A DNA stretch of 64,000 nt from CAWELS01 sp964468205 (GCA_964468205.1 CAYXVG010000032.1:1-64000), one strand, 5' to 3'. Positions 17,898 through 26,561 are shown, counted from the first letter of the stretch. Program-made: numbers and translations. Notes: generated from the letters alone by a model not told the origin.

Positions 17898-19396
17898 TGC
17901 TGGATTTGTCCTCCTGACGAGCCGTCATCGATCACCCAGGTGGCCTTGCTTCCTCCGCCCTGGGAAGAGTTCACCACCAGTGAGCCCTTGCGCAGGGCGA
18001 CCCGGGTTAACCCTCCCGGAATGACATAGATATCGTCCCGGCCGTGCAGAATAAAGGGACGCAGATCCACATGCCGCCCTTCGAAGTGATCGCCGACTAT
18101 CGTCGGGACCCGCGAGAGGTTCAGAGTGGGCTGCGCAATGTAGTTCCTGGGATTCGCCTGGATGCGCCCCCGGAACTCTTCCCGTTCGGCAGCCGCGGCA
18201 TGGGGGCCCACCAGCATTCCGTAGCCGCCGGATTCGTTTGCGGCCTTCACGACAAGCTTGTCCAGATTATCGAGCACATGAGCCCGGTCGTGGTCGCGCC
18301 AGCACAAGTAGGTAGGCACATTGGGGATAACAGGTTCCTCTCCAAGATAGTATTTCACTATCGCGGGAACGTAGGCGTAAACCACCTTGTCGTCCGCGAC
18401 GCCAGTGCCGGGAGCATTGGCCAGGGTAACGTTTCCGGCGCGATAGGCGTCCATCAGGCCTGGCACGCCGATCAGAGAATCGGCGCGGAACGCCTTGGGA
18501 TCGAGGAAATCGTCGTCAATCCGCCGGTACACCACGTCAATGCGCTCGAAGCCCTTGGTGGTCCGCATCATGAGGCGGCGGTCGATTACGGCCAAGTCCC
18601 GCCCTTCCACCAGTTGGCAGCCCATTTGTTGTGCCAGGAAGCTGTGCTCAAAATAGGCGGAGTTGTAGATTCCAGGCGTGAGTACCGCGACCTGTAGTTC
18701 TGCTGCGTGAGGCGGGGCCACGGACTCGAGCATGTCCAACAGCCGGCTCGGGTAGTCGTCCACCGGACGAACTCGCAACTCCTCAAAAAGCTGGGGGAAG
18801 GTCTGCTTCATGACAGCGCGATTCTGGAGTACGTAGGAGACTCCCGAAGGAACCCGCAGATTATCCTCCAACACATAAACCTGCCCATCGCCGTCGCGCA
18901 CCAGGTCCGTTCCGGTGATGTGGCACCAGATGCCGTGCGGGGGATTCAGGCCATTGCACTCGGGTCTCAAGCTTTGTGCTGACTCAATCACCTCGGCCGG
19001 CACCACGCGGTCCGCCACGATCTTACGATCATGGTAGATGTCGTCTATGAACAGATTCAGTGCCCGGATCCGCTGCTGTAGGCCCCGCTCGAGTGTCCGC
19101 CACTCCGAACCGGCAATGACGCGGGGCACGAGATCAAAAGGGAAAATCCGTTCGGTGCCCTCGCTGTCTCCGTAGACGTTGAAGGTGATCCCGAGTTGGA
19201 GGAGCAGACGCTCGGCGGACTGCTGGCGCCGCGTTAGCTCGCCGTTGGAGAGAGAGTTGACGAAGTCGACCAATGGTCTTGCGTGGGGGCGCGGCACTCC
19301 CCCTTCCTCGAACATCTCGTCGAAGAATCCGCCAGTGTCATAGTTTTCGAACCGCACGTCGATCAGCCGCTCCTCTCCGAAGCTTGGCGAGGCCAC
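17894..19396 (-). CDS. Circularly permuted ATP-grasp type 2 protein (DUF404/DUF407)
   Basis: 500 residues, the first gene of the Anbu operon. The family-specific blocks are visible: YDTGGFFDEMFEEGG near the N-terminus, FPFDLVPRVI at ~84-93, ALNLFIDDIYHDRKI, VLEDNLRVPSGVSYVL, LTPGIYNSAYFEHSFLAQQM, VVKAANESGGYGMLVGP and RPFILHGRDDIYVIPGGLTR. Such enzymes are predicted peptide or amide ligases that activate a carboxylate with ATP; the peptide they make is not known. No ribosome-binding site was obvious at the ATG. Upstream is a structured gene-free region. Confidence 0.93.
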   Translation of the reverse strand: MASPSFGEERLIDVRFENYDTGGFFDEMFEEGGVPRPHARPLVDFVNSLSNGELTRRQQSAERLLLQLGITFNVYGDSEGTERIFPFDLVPRVIAGSEWRTLERGLQQRIRALNLFIDDIYHDRKIVADRVVPAEVIESAQSLRPECNGLNPPHGIWCHITGTDLVRDGDGQVYVLEDNLRVPSGVSYVLQNRAVMKQTFPQLFEELRVRPVDDYPSRLLDMLESVAPPHAAELQVAVLTPGIYNSAYFEHSFLAQQMGCQLVEGRDLAVIDRRLMMRTTKGFERIDVVYRRIDDDFLDPKAFRADSLIGVPGLMDAYRAGNVTLANAPGTGVADDKVVYAYVPAIVKYYLGEEPVIPNVPTYLCWRDHDRAHVLDNLDKLVVKAANESGGYGMLVGPHAAAAEREEFRGRIQANPRNYIAQPTLNLSRVPTIVGDHFEGRHVDLRPFILHGRDDIYVIPGGLTRVALRKGSLVVNSSQGGGSKATWVIDDGSSGGQIQQ

Positions 19397-19650
19397 AGCC
19401 CGTGAACCGGCCGGGCCTGGGCCAGCGTTTACCGACTATTCTCCGTCATTGGCGGCGATTCGGGAAACAAAAAGTATTTATGAGGCGCATAACGAAATGC
19501 CCGCTGTTGAGCGCGGACGGGCCGCTCGGAGTTGCTGGCGCGTGGCTGGATTCTCCTTCGTCAAGTCACCACATTGCGCGCCCCGGACGAAAAGACTTGA
19601 GTTGCGCTCCCGGCTCGCGGCGACGGACACCGAGGATGCCCGCAAGACCT

Positions 19651-19766
19651 TAGGGCGTTTCCGCATGCGAGAATACCCTATTGGGGGGATAGCCAAGCGG
19701 AACTGCGACGCGGATAATAGGACAAAGGATTCGCGAAAAACCTTTTAACCCCTAGACCCCTGAAAT
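19651..19766 (+). ncRNA. Candidate structured transcript or leader RNA upstream of a strong terminator
   Basis: No protein gene lies on the plus strand between the divergent ATP-grasp gene and 19944, yet a strong plus-strand terminator ends this stretch, so something should be transcribed into it. Local pairing is visible at 19651-19655 with 19676-19680 (TAGGG/CCCTA) and 19724-19728 with 19741-19745 (AAAGG/CCTTT). A TACCCT at 19674-19679 could be a -10 element. It may be a small RNA, or a leader attenuator for the oxidoreductase gene at 19944. No known RNA family was recognised; the 5' end is a guess. Confidence 0.35.
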
Positions 19767-19805
19767 CACCCGGCGCACCCCCAAAGCGCCGGGTGTTCTT
19801 TTTTT
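19767..19805 (+). terminator. Rho-independent terminator
   Basis: A perfect 10-base-pair GC stem (19767-19776 with 19786-19795) closes a 9-base loop and is followed by TTCTTTTTTT. It is the clearest intrinsic terminator in the window and works in the plus direction only. It stands 138 bases upstream of the next gene and 370 bases from the divergent one. Confidence 0.85.
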
Positions 19806-19943
19806 GAGGCGAGTAAACAGTCTAAGGAGTTTGTCCTGGGTCTCGACAAGACTTCACTCATTGCGTGGATTCGTGTGCGCCGCTTTCGGCAACCGATTAG
19901 CGATATGCTATTGGTTGCATTAATAGCAGAGAGGCAAGAACGA

Positions 19944-21260
19944 ATGAATAGTGTGAACCGCAGAAATTTCTTGAAGGGCCTCACCGCGTCCAGCGCCGTG
20001 GTGGCCGGCGCTCCGGCCGTGATGGCGCAACGGAATCCGGGTGAGACCATCGGAGTGGCCGTGATTGGAGTGGGCACCAGGGGCTTCTACTTGATGCAGA
20101 AGTTCGAGGAGATCGAGGGGGTGGAACTGCGCACTGTCTGCGATCTCTACGAAGGCAACTTCACGCGCGCCCGCGAGCACGCGAAGAATGACCGGCTGAA
20201 GACGACGAAAGTTTGGGAAGACGTCGTTCGGGATCCGGACATCGACGCCGTGGTGATCGCGACGCCGGATTTCTGGCACGCTCCGATGACCATCGCCGCC
20301 GCCGAGAATAAAAAGGACGTATACGTCGAGAAGGGGCTTTGCGTCACGCTCGACCAAGCCAAGGCGATGCGCAAGGCCGTCCTCGAAAACCGCATCGTTC
20401 TCCAGCTTGGGCACAACTACAATTCGGCGCCGACTTTTCACAAGGCGCGTGAGATCTTCCGCTCCGGCCAGCTCGGCAAGGTGACCAGCATCCGGCTATT
20501 CATCGACCGCACACGAGCCTGGCCCGAGTGGCAGTTCTACCAGTACTACGACGTGATCGAGATGCCCGAGGATGCCGGGCCTGACACGATCGAGTGGGAC
20601 CGCTTCATTCGAGCGGCTCCGACCAACCGGGATTTCAACGCGGAGCGCTTCTTTCTGTGGCGCAAGTGGTGGGAATACGGCACCGGCATCGCCGGCGATC
20701 TGATGTCCCATCTCTGGGACTCGGCCAACATGGTGACCGGTATGGGCATCCCCGAAACTGCTGTCACTCAGGGAGGTGTCTACTTCTGGAAGGACGGCCG
20801 GGACGTCCCGGATAACTGGAACGTGCTGTTCGACTATCCCAAGCAGGAGCGCGTGGTCAGCTTCAACTGCACCTTCTCGAACACTCACTACGGCGAGGTG
20901 GAACAGTTCCTCGGCCGGGAACTCACGATGGAGGTTTCGCCTCGATTCTGCCGTACCTTCGCTGCCGAATGGAAGCCGGATTTCAAGGAACACCGGGCCA
21001 AGGCGAATGAGATGGCCAAACAGCTAGGCATCAATCCGGTGGACTTTCCCGTGCCGCCGATCTACTCGTTCGACCCCAGCGAAATGGAGATCTCATCGCA
21101 CTGGCAGAATTTCATCGACTGCGTGCGCAGCCGCGCCGTTCCCCGCTGCGATATCTACAGGGGCTTCGAGGAAGCGGCCACGATGTTCATGTCGATTGAA
21201 GCCTACAAGCGAAACACGAAAGTTCGCTGGGATCCCGAAACCGAGGAGATCCTCTCGTAG
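19944..21260 (+). CDS. Gfo/Idh/MocA family oxidoreductase with Tat signal
   Basis: 438 residues. The twin-arginine signal (NRRNFLKGLTASSAVVAGAP) implies folded export to the periplasm, common for this family in Acidobacteria and Planctomycetes. The Rossmann motif VAVIGVGTRGFYL follows, then VVIATPDFWHAPM and the active-site region DVYVEKGLCVTL with the Lys that normally contacts substrate. A C-terminal alpha/beta domain follows. Such enzymes oxidise or reduce sugars or cyclitols with NAD(P). The ATG at 19944 follows AGAGAGG; the frame is open from 19875, but the twin-Arg signal fixes the start. It is a single gene. Confidence 0.9.
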   Translation: MNSVNRRNFLKGLTASSAVVAGAPAVMAQRNPGETIGVAVIGVGTRGFYLMQKFEEIEGVELRTVCDLYEGNFTRAREHAKNDRLKTTKVWEDVVRDPDIDAVVIATPDFWHAPMTIAAAENKKDVYVEKGLCVTLDQAKAMRKAVLENRIVLQLGHNYNSAPTFHKAREIFRSGQLGKVTSIRLFIDRTRAWPEWQFYQYYDVIEMPEDAGPDTIEWDRFIRAAPTNRDFNAERFFLWRKWWEYGTGIAGDLMSHLWDSANMVTGMGIPETAVTQGGVYFWKDGRDVPDNWNVLFDYPKQERVVSFNCTFSNTHYGEVEQFLGRELTMEVSPRFCRTFAAEWKPDFKEHRAKANEMAKQLGINPVDFPVPPIYSFDPSEMEISSHWQNFIDCVRSRAVPRCDIYRGFEEAATMFMSIEAYKRNTKVRWDPETEEILS

Positions 21261-21337
21261 CGATCCGGCGCCGCTTCTTCCCGAAGGCGGTGAGGCAAGG
21301 ATCGGGTAAGTTTCCGTCCGCCGGGCTGGCAGTCGCG

Positions 21338-21366
21338 CCGGCGGCCTGAAAACGCCCGGCCGCCGG
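21338..21366. terminator. GC-rich hairpin between convergent genes
   Basis: A perfect 9-base-pair inverted repeat (21338-21346 with 21358-21366) and 11-base loop sits midway between the oxidoreductase and osmC-like genes, which converge. It lacks a T-run on either strand, so it may act as a weak bidirectional or Rho-assisted terminator. Confidence 0.4.
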
Positions 21367-21393
21367 AATGCCTCTAAGCGAAACACCCGGGTG

Positions 21394-21819
21394 CTACTTC
21401 TCGAGTTTCGCCTCGAGTGTGATCTCGGCCTGGAAGAGTTTCGATACCGGACATCCATCCTTTGCCTTCTTGGCGGCGGTTTGAAACTTCTCCTCGGAAG
21501 CATCGGGGATTTTGGCCGTCAGCGCGAGATGGCTCTTGGTGATAGCGAAGCCGTCGTCGCGTTTCTCCAAGGTGATCGTGCATGTGGTCGCCAAGCTCTC
21601 CGGTTCCAGCCCCTCCTCGCCGAGAATGAGCGAGAGGGCCATCGAGAAGCAGCCAGCGTGGGCGGCGGCCAGAAGCTCCTCCGGGTTCGTGCCCGGCGCA
21701 TCCTCGAATCTGGTTTTGAAGGAATACGGTGCGTTGGAGAAGAGGCCGCTCGAGGCGGTGAGCGATCCTTGTCCGGTTTTCAGGAAGCCACGCCACTTGG
21801 CGCTGGCGGAACTGGTCAT
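21394..21819 (-). CDS. OsmC/Ohr family peroxiredoxin
   Basis: 141-residue cytoplasmic protein, the usual OsmC size. It detoxifies organic hydroperoxides using two cysteines, here Cys57 (AAHAGCFSMALS) and Cys123 (DGCPVSKLFQA). The N-terminus (SAKWRGFLKTGQGSLTASSG) and the NPEELLAAAHAGC block are typical of the OsmC rather than the Ohr branch. It is monocistronic and convergent with the Gfo/Idh gene. Confidence 0.92.
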   Translation of the reverse strand: MTSSASAKWRGFLKTGQGSLTASSGLFSNAPYSFKTRFEDAPGTNPEELLAAAHAGCFSMALSLILGEEGLEPESLATTCTITLEKRDDGFAITKSHLALTAKIPDASEEKFQTAAKKAKDGCPVSKLFQAEITLEAKLEK

Positions 21820-21985
21820 GTTCGGTACTCTCCTTTCAGAAGCTGGACCAGCGGCCGGCTGAATCGTTACACAGCGAGAGCGCGGAATTGTTCGCGGAGC
21901 CGGTATTTTCGCCGGATTGTCATGAGGCCCTCTGCTCCCCGGATGGTAAAATCAGCACAGTCACGGCGATCGAGGAGGAGGATAG

Positions 21986-24085
21986 GTGCCGTACATCGGG
22001 CAAATCCGGCAAGTGCTTGTCGTCTGTGCGTGCGTGGCAGGAATGGTCTGCTGCTCACAGCCCGAGGAGACGCTGCCAGACTTCTTTCGCTGGGGGAAGG
22101 TCGAGCTGGTCTTCCAGGGTCCGGCGATGCACGGGATGGGAGACCCCAATCCTTTCAACATCACTTTCGACGTGATGTTCACCGCCCCGGATGGAACGAA
22201 CCATCTCGTTCCGGGTTTCTATGACGGCGACGGTGAAGGGGGCTTGGATGGCAACGTCTGGAAGGCCCGGTATTCGGCCGGCCAGAATGGAGTTTGGCGC
22301 TGGCACACGCAGAGTACGGAACCGTCACTCAACGGACTGAGCGGACAGATTCAAGTAGTGGACCCGCCCCTCGACGCTCCAAACCTCTATCGCCTTGGAC
22401 GCCTCGAGTACGTGGGGGAGCGCTACCTGAAGTTTCGCGAAGGCGGCTACTGGATTAAAGCCGGCGCCGACGAACCGGAGAACCTGCTCGGCGCTGCCTT
22501 CGGCCAGGGCGATTGGGAGGCAAAGAAGCGGCAAATCGACTATCTGGCTTCGACCGGGGTGAACTCCGTGTACATCATGATGATGAACATCGATGGCGAC
22601 CACCGCGACGTGTGGCCCTGGGTCGGCGATACCGGGGAGGAGGCCAAACAGAATTCCGCGCGCTATGACGTGGCGAAACTCGAGCACTGGCGCGACCTCT
22701 TTGAGCACATCCAGTCGAGCGGGCTGGTCATCCAGATTGTGCTGGAAGACGACAGCGCCTGGACAGGACACGACTACACGCGCTACTACCGGGAGATGGT
22801 TGCCCGCTTCGGCTATCTACCGGCGATCTATTACAACTTCTGCGAAGAGTACAACGAAGCGCACACGCTTGATGCCGCGATCGACTTCATGAGACTCTTG
22901 CGGACGATCGATCCCTACGGCCGGCCCCGGGCCATCCACAACGTGAATCTGCCCCGGAACGAATTCCTTGACAGCGAGGCTGTCCAAGTTACGAGCATTC
23001 AGACAGACCCGAAGAAGCCGGCCAGTCTGAACCAGTTGGCGGTGGATTGGACCGAGGCCGCGCTGGCGAGAAACCGGCCGCCCCCGGTGGTGAGTTTCGA
23101 TGAGGCGCGGCCTGCCGGCGACCGGCGGAGTTGGTGGGCCGTCTACATGGGCGGTGGTATCTGGGAGAGCCTGCTGCCGGTAGAGAACGACTACCGGGAG
23201 TTCGACCAGGAATGGGGGGAACTCGGCGTCGCCAAGCGGTTCATGGAGCCTCTGCCAGTGGACGGCATGATCCCGCTGAACCAAGCTGTCGTGGGCGGCG
23301 TGGCCTTCTGCCTCGCGCGGCCGGGCGAGATCTACGCCCTGTATCTCCCCGCAGGGGGCGAAGCGGAACTGAATCTGGTGGAGGATAACCGTTACCAGGT
23401 TCGGTGGTTCGATCCGCGCTTGCAGAGTGCGATCCGCTGGGTGGACGGTCCGGAGGTCGGCGGCGGCCGGCAGACGCTTGCTCCGCCGGGGGCAGGAGAT
23501 TGGGCGGCGTTGATCGAACGCGTTGCCGGAAACGCAGACGGTCCGCCGGTGGCGTTTTCGGCAAAAGTTAACGCGGTCCGCAACGAGCCGGTGCGGGTCC
23601 ATCTGGCGGCCTGGCAGCCGGACGATTCGGCGGAACTGCGCTATGAAGTCCTCACGCAGCCCAGATTTGGCCGGCTGGATGGTGAGCCGCCCGATGTCAT
23701 CTACACCGCACGGCCCGGCTTCACGGGAAAGGACCGTTTCGAGTGGCGGGCGGTCGGCGAAGCGGGCGCCTCTACCGTGGCGTCGGTGACGATTACCTGC
23801 AACGCCTCCGGAGACAACCAGCCGCCGCGCGCTTACGGCCAAACTGTGCAGGCGCCGGCTGGGGAACCCACCACCTTTACGCTCCGATATAGAGACGTTG
23901 ACGGTCCCGGCCCTTACCGCATACGGATCCGGAAGCCGCCAGAGAACGGCCGCATCGAGGGGCTGGACAACGATATCACCTACACGCCGGATGACGGCTT
24001 CACCGGCACTGACGCCATCGAGTGGAGCGTTAGCGACGGCGCCGGGCGCAGCAACCTCGCGCGGGTGAGAATCCTCGTGCGATAG
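21986..24085 (+). CDS. DUF5060 glycosidase-like exported protein with C-terminal Ig-like domains
   Basis: 699 residues starting at a GTG with AGGAGGAG 5 bases upstream; a TAAAAT at 21947-21952 may be the -10 box. The N-terminal hydrophobic segment has several Cys (VCACVAGMVCC) and is a signal or lipoprotein leader. Residues ~35-130 are a DUF5060 beta-domain (WGKVELVFQGPAMH to NGVWRWHTQS). They are followed by a TIM-barrel part with IYYNFCEEYNEAH as possible catalytic Glu region. The C-terminal ~190 residues contain two cadherin/Ig-like units, each ending in a turn like YTARPGFTGKDRFEW or YTPDDGFTGTDAIEW. It is probably a secreted glycoside hydrolase of unknown specificity. It overlaps the next gene by one base. 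Confidence 0.82.
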   Translation: MPYIGQIRQVLVVCACVAGMVCCSQPEETLPDFFRWGKVELVFQGPAMHGMGDPNPFNITFDVMFTAPDGTNHLVPGFYDGDGEGGLDGNVWKARYSAGQNGVWRWHTQSTEPSLNGLSGQIQVVDPPLDAPNLYRLGRLEYVGERYLKFREGGYWIKAGADEPENLLGAAFGQGDWEAKKRQIDYLASTGVNSVYIMMMNIDGDHRDVWPWVGDTGEEAKQNSARYDVAKLEHWRDLFEHIQSSGLVIQIVLEDDSAWTGHDYTRYYREMVARFGYLPAIYYNFCEEYNEAHTLDAAIDFMRLLRTIDPYGRPRAIHNVNLPRNEFLDSEAVQVTSIQTDPKKPASLNQLAVDWTEAALARNRPPPVVSFDEARPAGDRRSWWAVYMGGGIWESLLPVENDYREFDQEWGELGVAKRFMEPLPVDGMIPLNQAVVGGVAFCLARPGEIYALYLPAGGEAELNLVEDNRYQVRWFDPRLQSAIRWVDGPEVGGGRQTLAPPGAGDWAALIERVAGNADGPPVAFSAKVNAVRNEPVRVHLAAWQPDDSAELRYEVLTQPRFGRLDGEPPDVIYTARPGFTGKDRFEWRAVGEAGASTVASVTITCNASGDNQPPRAYGQTVQAPAGEPTTFTLRYRDVDGPGPYRIRIRKPPENGRIEGLDNDITYTPDDGFTGTDAIEWSVSDGAGRSNLARVRILVR

Positions 24086-24849
24086 TGGTTCGCATGCGCG
24101 ACGGCTACTCAATCTTCGACACACACGCCCACCTTGGTACGGCGCGCCACAGCGGCCGCGCCTGCGGCGTGGACGAGATGCTCCAGTCGATGGACAGGCA
24201 TGGAATAGACCGGTCTCTGCTCATCCCGTTCCCTGTCGTGGAGGACTATGCGGCGCAGCACAACCTGATCGCCGCCGCGCTCCGGTCTCACCCGGACCGC
24301 TTTGCCGGTGCGGCTTGCCTCGATCCTTTCGTTCCCGAACACGAGTTCCGTGGCGAGGTGGAGCGTTGCGCCGAAGAGCTTGGTTTCCGGGCGTTGAAAC
24401 TACAGCCCCAATATCAGGCGCTGAATCCGATCTCAGCGCGGTCGGACTTCTTTTTCGAGACTGCGCTCGAACACGGTTTGGCGGTTGTGGCTCACACCGG
24501 GACCGGCGTTCCGTACGCTCTGCCGTCGCTATTCATCATGCCGGCGCGGAAGTTTCCCAGGTTGCGGATCATACTTGGCCACGCCGGCGGCGGCATATTC
24601 GTGGCGGAGGCGATTGTGGCGGCCACGGTTTGTCCGAACATCTGCATTGAACTCTCCTCGCTCATGCCTCATCACGTCGGAGAAGTCCTCGCTCACGTGC
24701 CATCGGACCGGCTGATGGCGGGATCGGATTTGCCCGAGAGCGCCGGCATCGAGTTTGACAAGATACTATCCATGGAGATTCCGGCGGAGGACAGGGAAAA
24801 CATCCTGTGGAGGACGGCCCGGCGGGTGATTGATGGAGAATCCGGGTGA
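24085..24849 (+). CDS. Amidohydrolase-2 family metal-dependent hydrolase
   Basis: 254-residue TIM-barrel hydrolase. The metal-binding HxH is in FDTHAHLG near the N-terminus; further ligand motifs are VVAHTGTG, ILGHAGGG and MAGSDLPES with the catalytic Asp. The family cleaves or decarboxylates diverse substrates, so the reaction is unknown. A GTG start at 24085 overlaps the previous stop (TAGTG); ATG at 24094 is the alternative and gives a more usual family N-terminus. The stop overlaps the next start by 4 bases, so the three genes form one coupled unit. Confidence 0.85.
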   Translation: MVRMRDGYSIFDTHAHLGTARHSGRACGVDEMLQSMDRHGIDRSLLIPFPVVEDYAAQHNLIAAALRSHPDRFAGAACLDPFVPEHEFRGEVERCAEELGFRALKLQPQYQALNPISARSDFFFETALEHGLAVVAHTGTGVPYALPSLFIMPARKFPRLRIILGHAGGGIFVAEAIVAATVCPNICIELSSLMPHHVGEVLAHVPSDRLMAGSDLPESAGIEFDKILSMEIPAEDRENILWRTARRVIDGESG

Positions 24850-25865
24850 CGGAGCACGCTGGGGGACCGGAATTCCGGGGCAGCTTCACCGGCTTGGCCG
24901 CGCAGATGATCGCCGCCGTGCTGCCAGTGGCCGCGGCTGCCGGCTTTCTCTTCTTCGGCCCGGTGGGCGGCCGGATATTTCTCGTATCGCTGCTGCTGAT
25001 GCCCGTGTTGCTGGCTCTCGCGTGGGCCATCTCGCGCGTCGACCGGCTGCGGTTTCTTGACGCGGAGCGGGTGCTTCTGCGAAACCTCCGGCCGCCTGTT
25101 GCATACGAAGACCTTGCCGATATCCGCTTCCTCGAATCACTGGGCACGGTGCAGGTTACCGGACGCGCCGGGAAGCGCACCGAGCTGCTTTCGGCCGGGC
25201 TCGTCAGAGACGAGGCGGAAAGGCTGCGGCGCGCCCTGCGGGAACGCGTTCCGGGCTGCGACATCGAGTCAAGAGGCTATGCGGCCTGGAAGCTCACGGC
25301 CATCGCGGTGGCTCTGGTGGCCGGCGTCTCCATGGCCGGCTCCTTCTACATGGAATGGAAAGCGCCCGTGGTGGGCGTTGACTGCGCCGAAGCGGTTCCG
25401 GCCGCAAGGGCGGCGGAGCGGCCCACCCTGGAGCGAGCTGGCGAGGGTGTCGTGGCCAAGCTGCCGGCGGTGCTCGAAGGGAGACGCTTCGCCGTGGCGC
25501 AGACCGGCAGCTTCGCGGAGACGGGACGCACCGGCCGGATTTTCCTGGCTATAGCTGGGCTCGACAGCGAGTGGGAGCTGTTTCACTACGCCGCTTGCTC
25601 CCGCTTCGGTCTTGTTCCCCGCCTGCTCAAGATCGTGCTGCTTTCCCGCTGGGAGTCTCCTCAGATCTACACCTCCACGCGCGGGTCAACGAAAGCCCTG
25701 CTGGTTGCCGGCCGGCGTGACGGCGTTTCCGAGGGCCGCGTTCTGCTCTACGATGAGACAAGTCAACTCGAGGCGATGGTGGCTGTGATTCTGGACGAAG
25801 AACTCACCGTACCGCTTCTTGCGACCCACCTGAGCCAATTCTCCCTGCAACCCCGAGGCGGCTGA
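24846..25865 (+). CDS. Hypothetical membrane protein, 339 aa
   Basis: A GTG start overlaps the amidohydrolase stop (GTGA). Two adjacent hydrophobic segments at ~15-62 and a third at ~150-170 (LTAIAVALVAGVSMAGSFYM) enclose a small cytoplasmic loop resembling a PH-like beta-domain (RLRFLDAERVLLRNLRPP). A periplasmic C-terminal domain of ~170 residues follows, containing a single Cys pair (VGVDCAEAV, HYAACSRF). No family was recognised. The last 11 codons and stop are part of a 37-base sequence repeated downstream. Confidence 0.75.
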   Translation: MTEHAGGPEFRGSFTGLAAQMIAAVLPVAAAAGFLFFGPVGGRIFLVSLLLMPVLLALAWAISRVDRLRFLDAERVLLRNLRPPVAYEDLADIRFLESLGTVQVTGRAGKRTELLSAGLVRDEAERLRRALRERVPGCDIESRGYAAWKLTAIAVALVAGVSMAGSFYMEWKAPVVGVDCAEAVPAARAAERPTLERAGEGVVAKLPAVLEGRRFAVAQTGSFAETGRTGRIFLAIAGLDSEWELFHYAACSRFGLVPRLLKIVLLSRWESPQIYTSTRGSTKALLVAGRRDGVSEGRVLLYDETSQLEAMVAVILDEELTVPLLATHLSQFSLQPRGG

Positions 25866-25942
25866 AACGAACTGCCGCGCGTCCGATCATTCCCGCTTCC
25901 GCTCCGAGCCAATTCTCCCTACAACCCCGAGGCGGCTGAAAC
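25832..25942. repeat. Pair of 37-base direct repeats spanning a gene's 3' end
   Basis: 25832-25868 and 25906-25942 are identical except one G/A difference, 74 bases apart start to start. The first copy encodes the last residues and stop codon of the preceding membrane protein; the second is non-coding. It is most simply a local duplication. Only two copies are present, so it is not a CRISPR array. Confidence 0.85.
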
Positions 25943-26010
25943 AGCGATTCGGGGAACAATCGTGCGACGCCCGTCGTATCCCCTGATGATGTCGTATCGG
26001 GAGCGATTCC

Positions 26011-26511
26011 ATGTATTGTGACAAGTGCGGAACGCAGCTACGGGACGGCGATAGTTTCTGCTATTCGTGCGGCCGTTCTTTCGTTGAAACCGCGGCGCCT
26101 AAGGCCTACCAGCCTCCTCCGGCCGGGCGATTGGCGCGCCACGCGACCACTCTCGGCGTGTTGTGGATTGTCTACTCGGTTCTCCATCTACTGCCGGCGT
26201 TTGCCGCGTTGAGTCTCGGCGCACTGCATTTGCCCCGGGTGATGGAGGTCCGCCACGCTTTCTTCGCGGGGCCGGTGTTCGCAACGTTCGCCGGGTTCAT
26301 GGGTCTCCTGTCGATTCTTGGCATTGTGGCGGGATTCGCGCTGCTGAGTTATCAACCCTGGGCGCGTGTTTTCCTGCTCGTTCTGGGATTCCTGGCGCTG
26401 CTGAGCTTCCCGTTCGGTACGGCGTTGGGTATCTATACGATTTGGGCGCTGCTGTCTGGGGGCTCGGATTGGGAACTTCGTCAGATGGCCCGCCAACGGA
26501 GATGTCCATGA
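26011..26511 (+). CDS. Zinc-ribbon membrane protein
   Basis: 166 residues. The N-terminus is a zinc ribbon with two CxxC knuckles (YCDKCGTQL at 2-10 and FCYSCGRSF at 17-25), followed by a Pro-rich linker and about four transmembrane helices. Short zinc-ribbon membrane proteins of this kind are common in Acidobacteria and lack a known function. The start follows GGGAGCG. The 145-base region upstream contains the second copy of the 37-base repeat. Confidence 0.85.
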   Translation: MYCDKCGTQLRDGDSFCYSCGRSFVETAAPKAYQPPPAGRLARHATTLGVLWIVYSVLHLLPAFAALSLGALHLPRVMEVRHAFFAGPVFATFAGFMGLLSILGIVAGFALLSYQPWARVFLLVLGFLALLSFPFGTALGIYTIWALLSGGSDWELRQMARQRRCP

Positions 26512-26528
26512 CGCCAATGTGGTGCGCG

Positions 26529-26561
26529 GAGCCGGCCCGGCCCCTGAAAGCCGCCCGGCTC
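26529..26561. terminator. Hairpin between convergent genes
   Basis: GAGCCGG at 26529-26535 pairs with CCGGCTC at 26555-26561, with a smaller CGGC/GCCG stem inside. It lies between the zinc-ribbon gene and the end of the radical SAM gene; no T-run follows. Confidence 0.35.

Noticed and set aside
19683..19752. tRNA-like stretch (GATAGCCAAGCGG followed by a possible T arm)
   Set aside because: The acceptor pairing is poor, no anticodon stem can be formed and the T-loop sequence is wrong. At best it is a tRNA-like fragment inside the RNA candidate.
22817..24124. 435-codon minus-strand frame opposite the DUF5060 protein
   Set aside because: Composition is typical of a shadow frame (Arg/Pro/His-rich, no motif), and the plus-strand protein has domain structure.
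25832..25942. Possible CRISPR array
   Set aside because: Only two repeats, one of which is the coding 3' end of a gene, and no spacers or cas genes.
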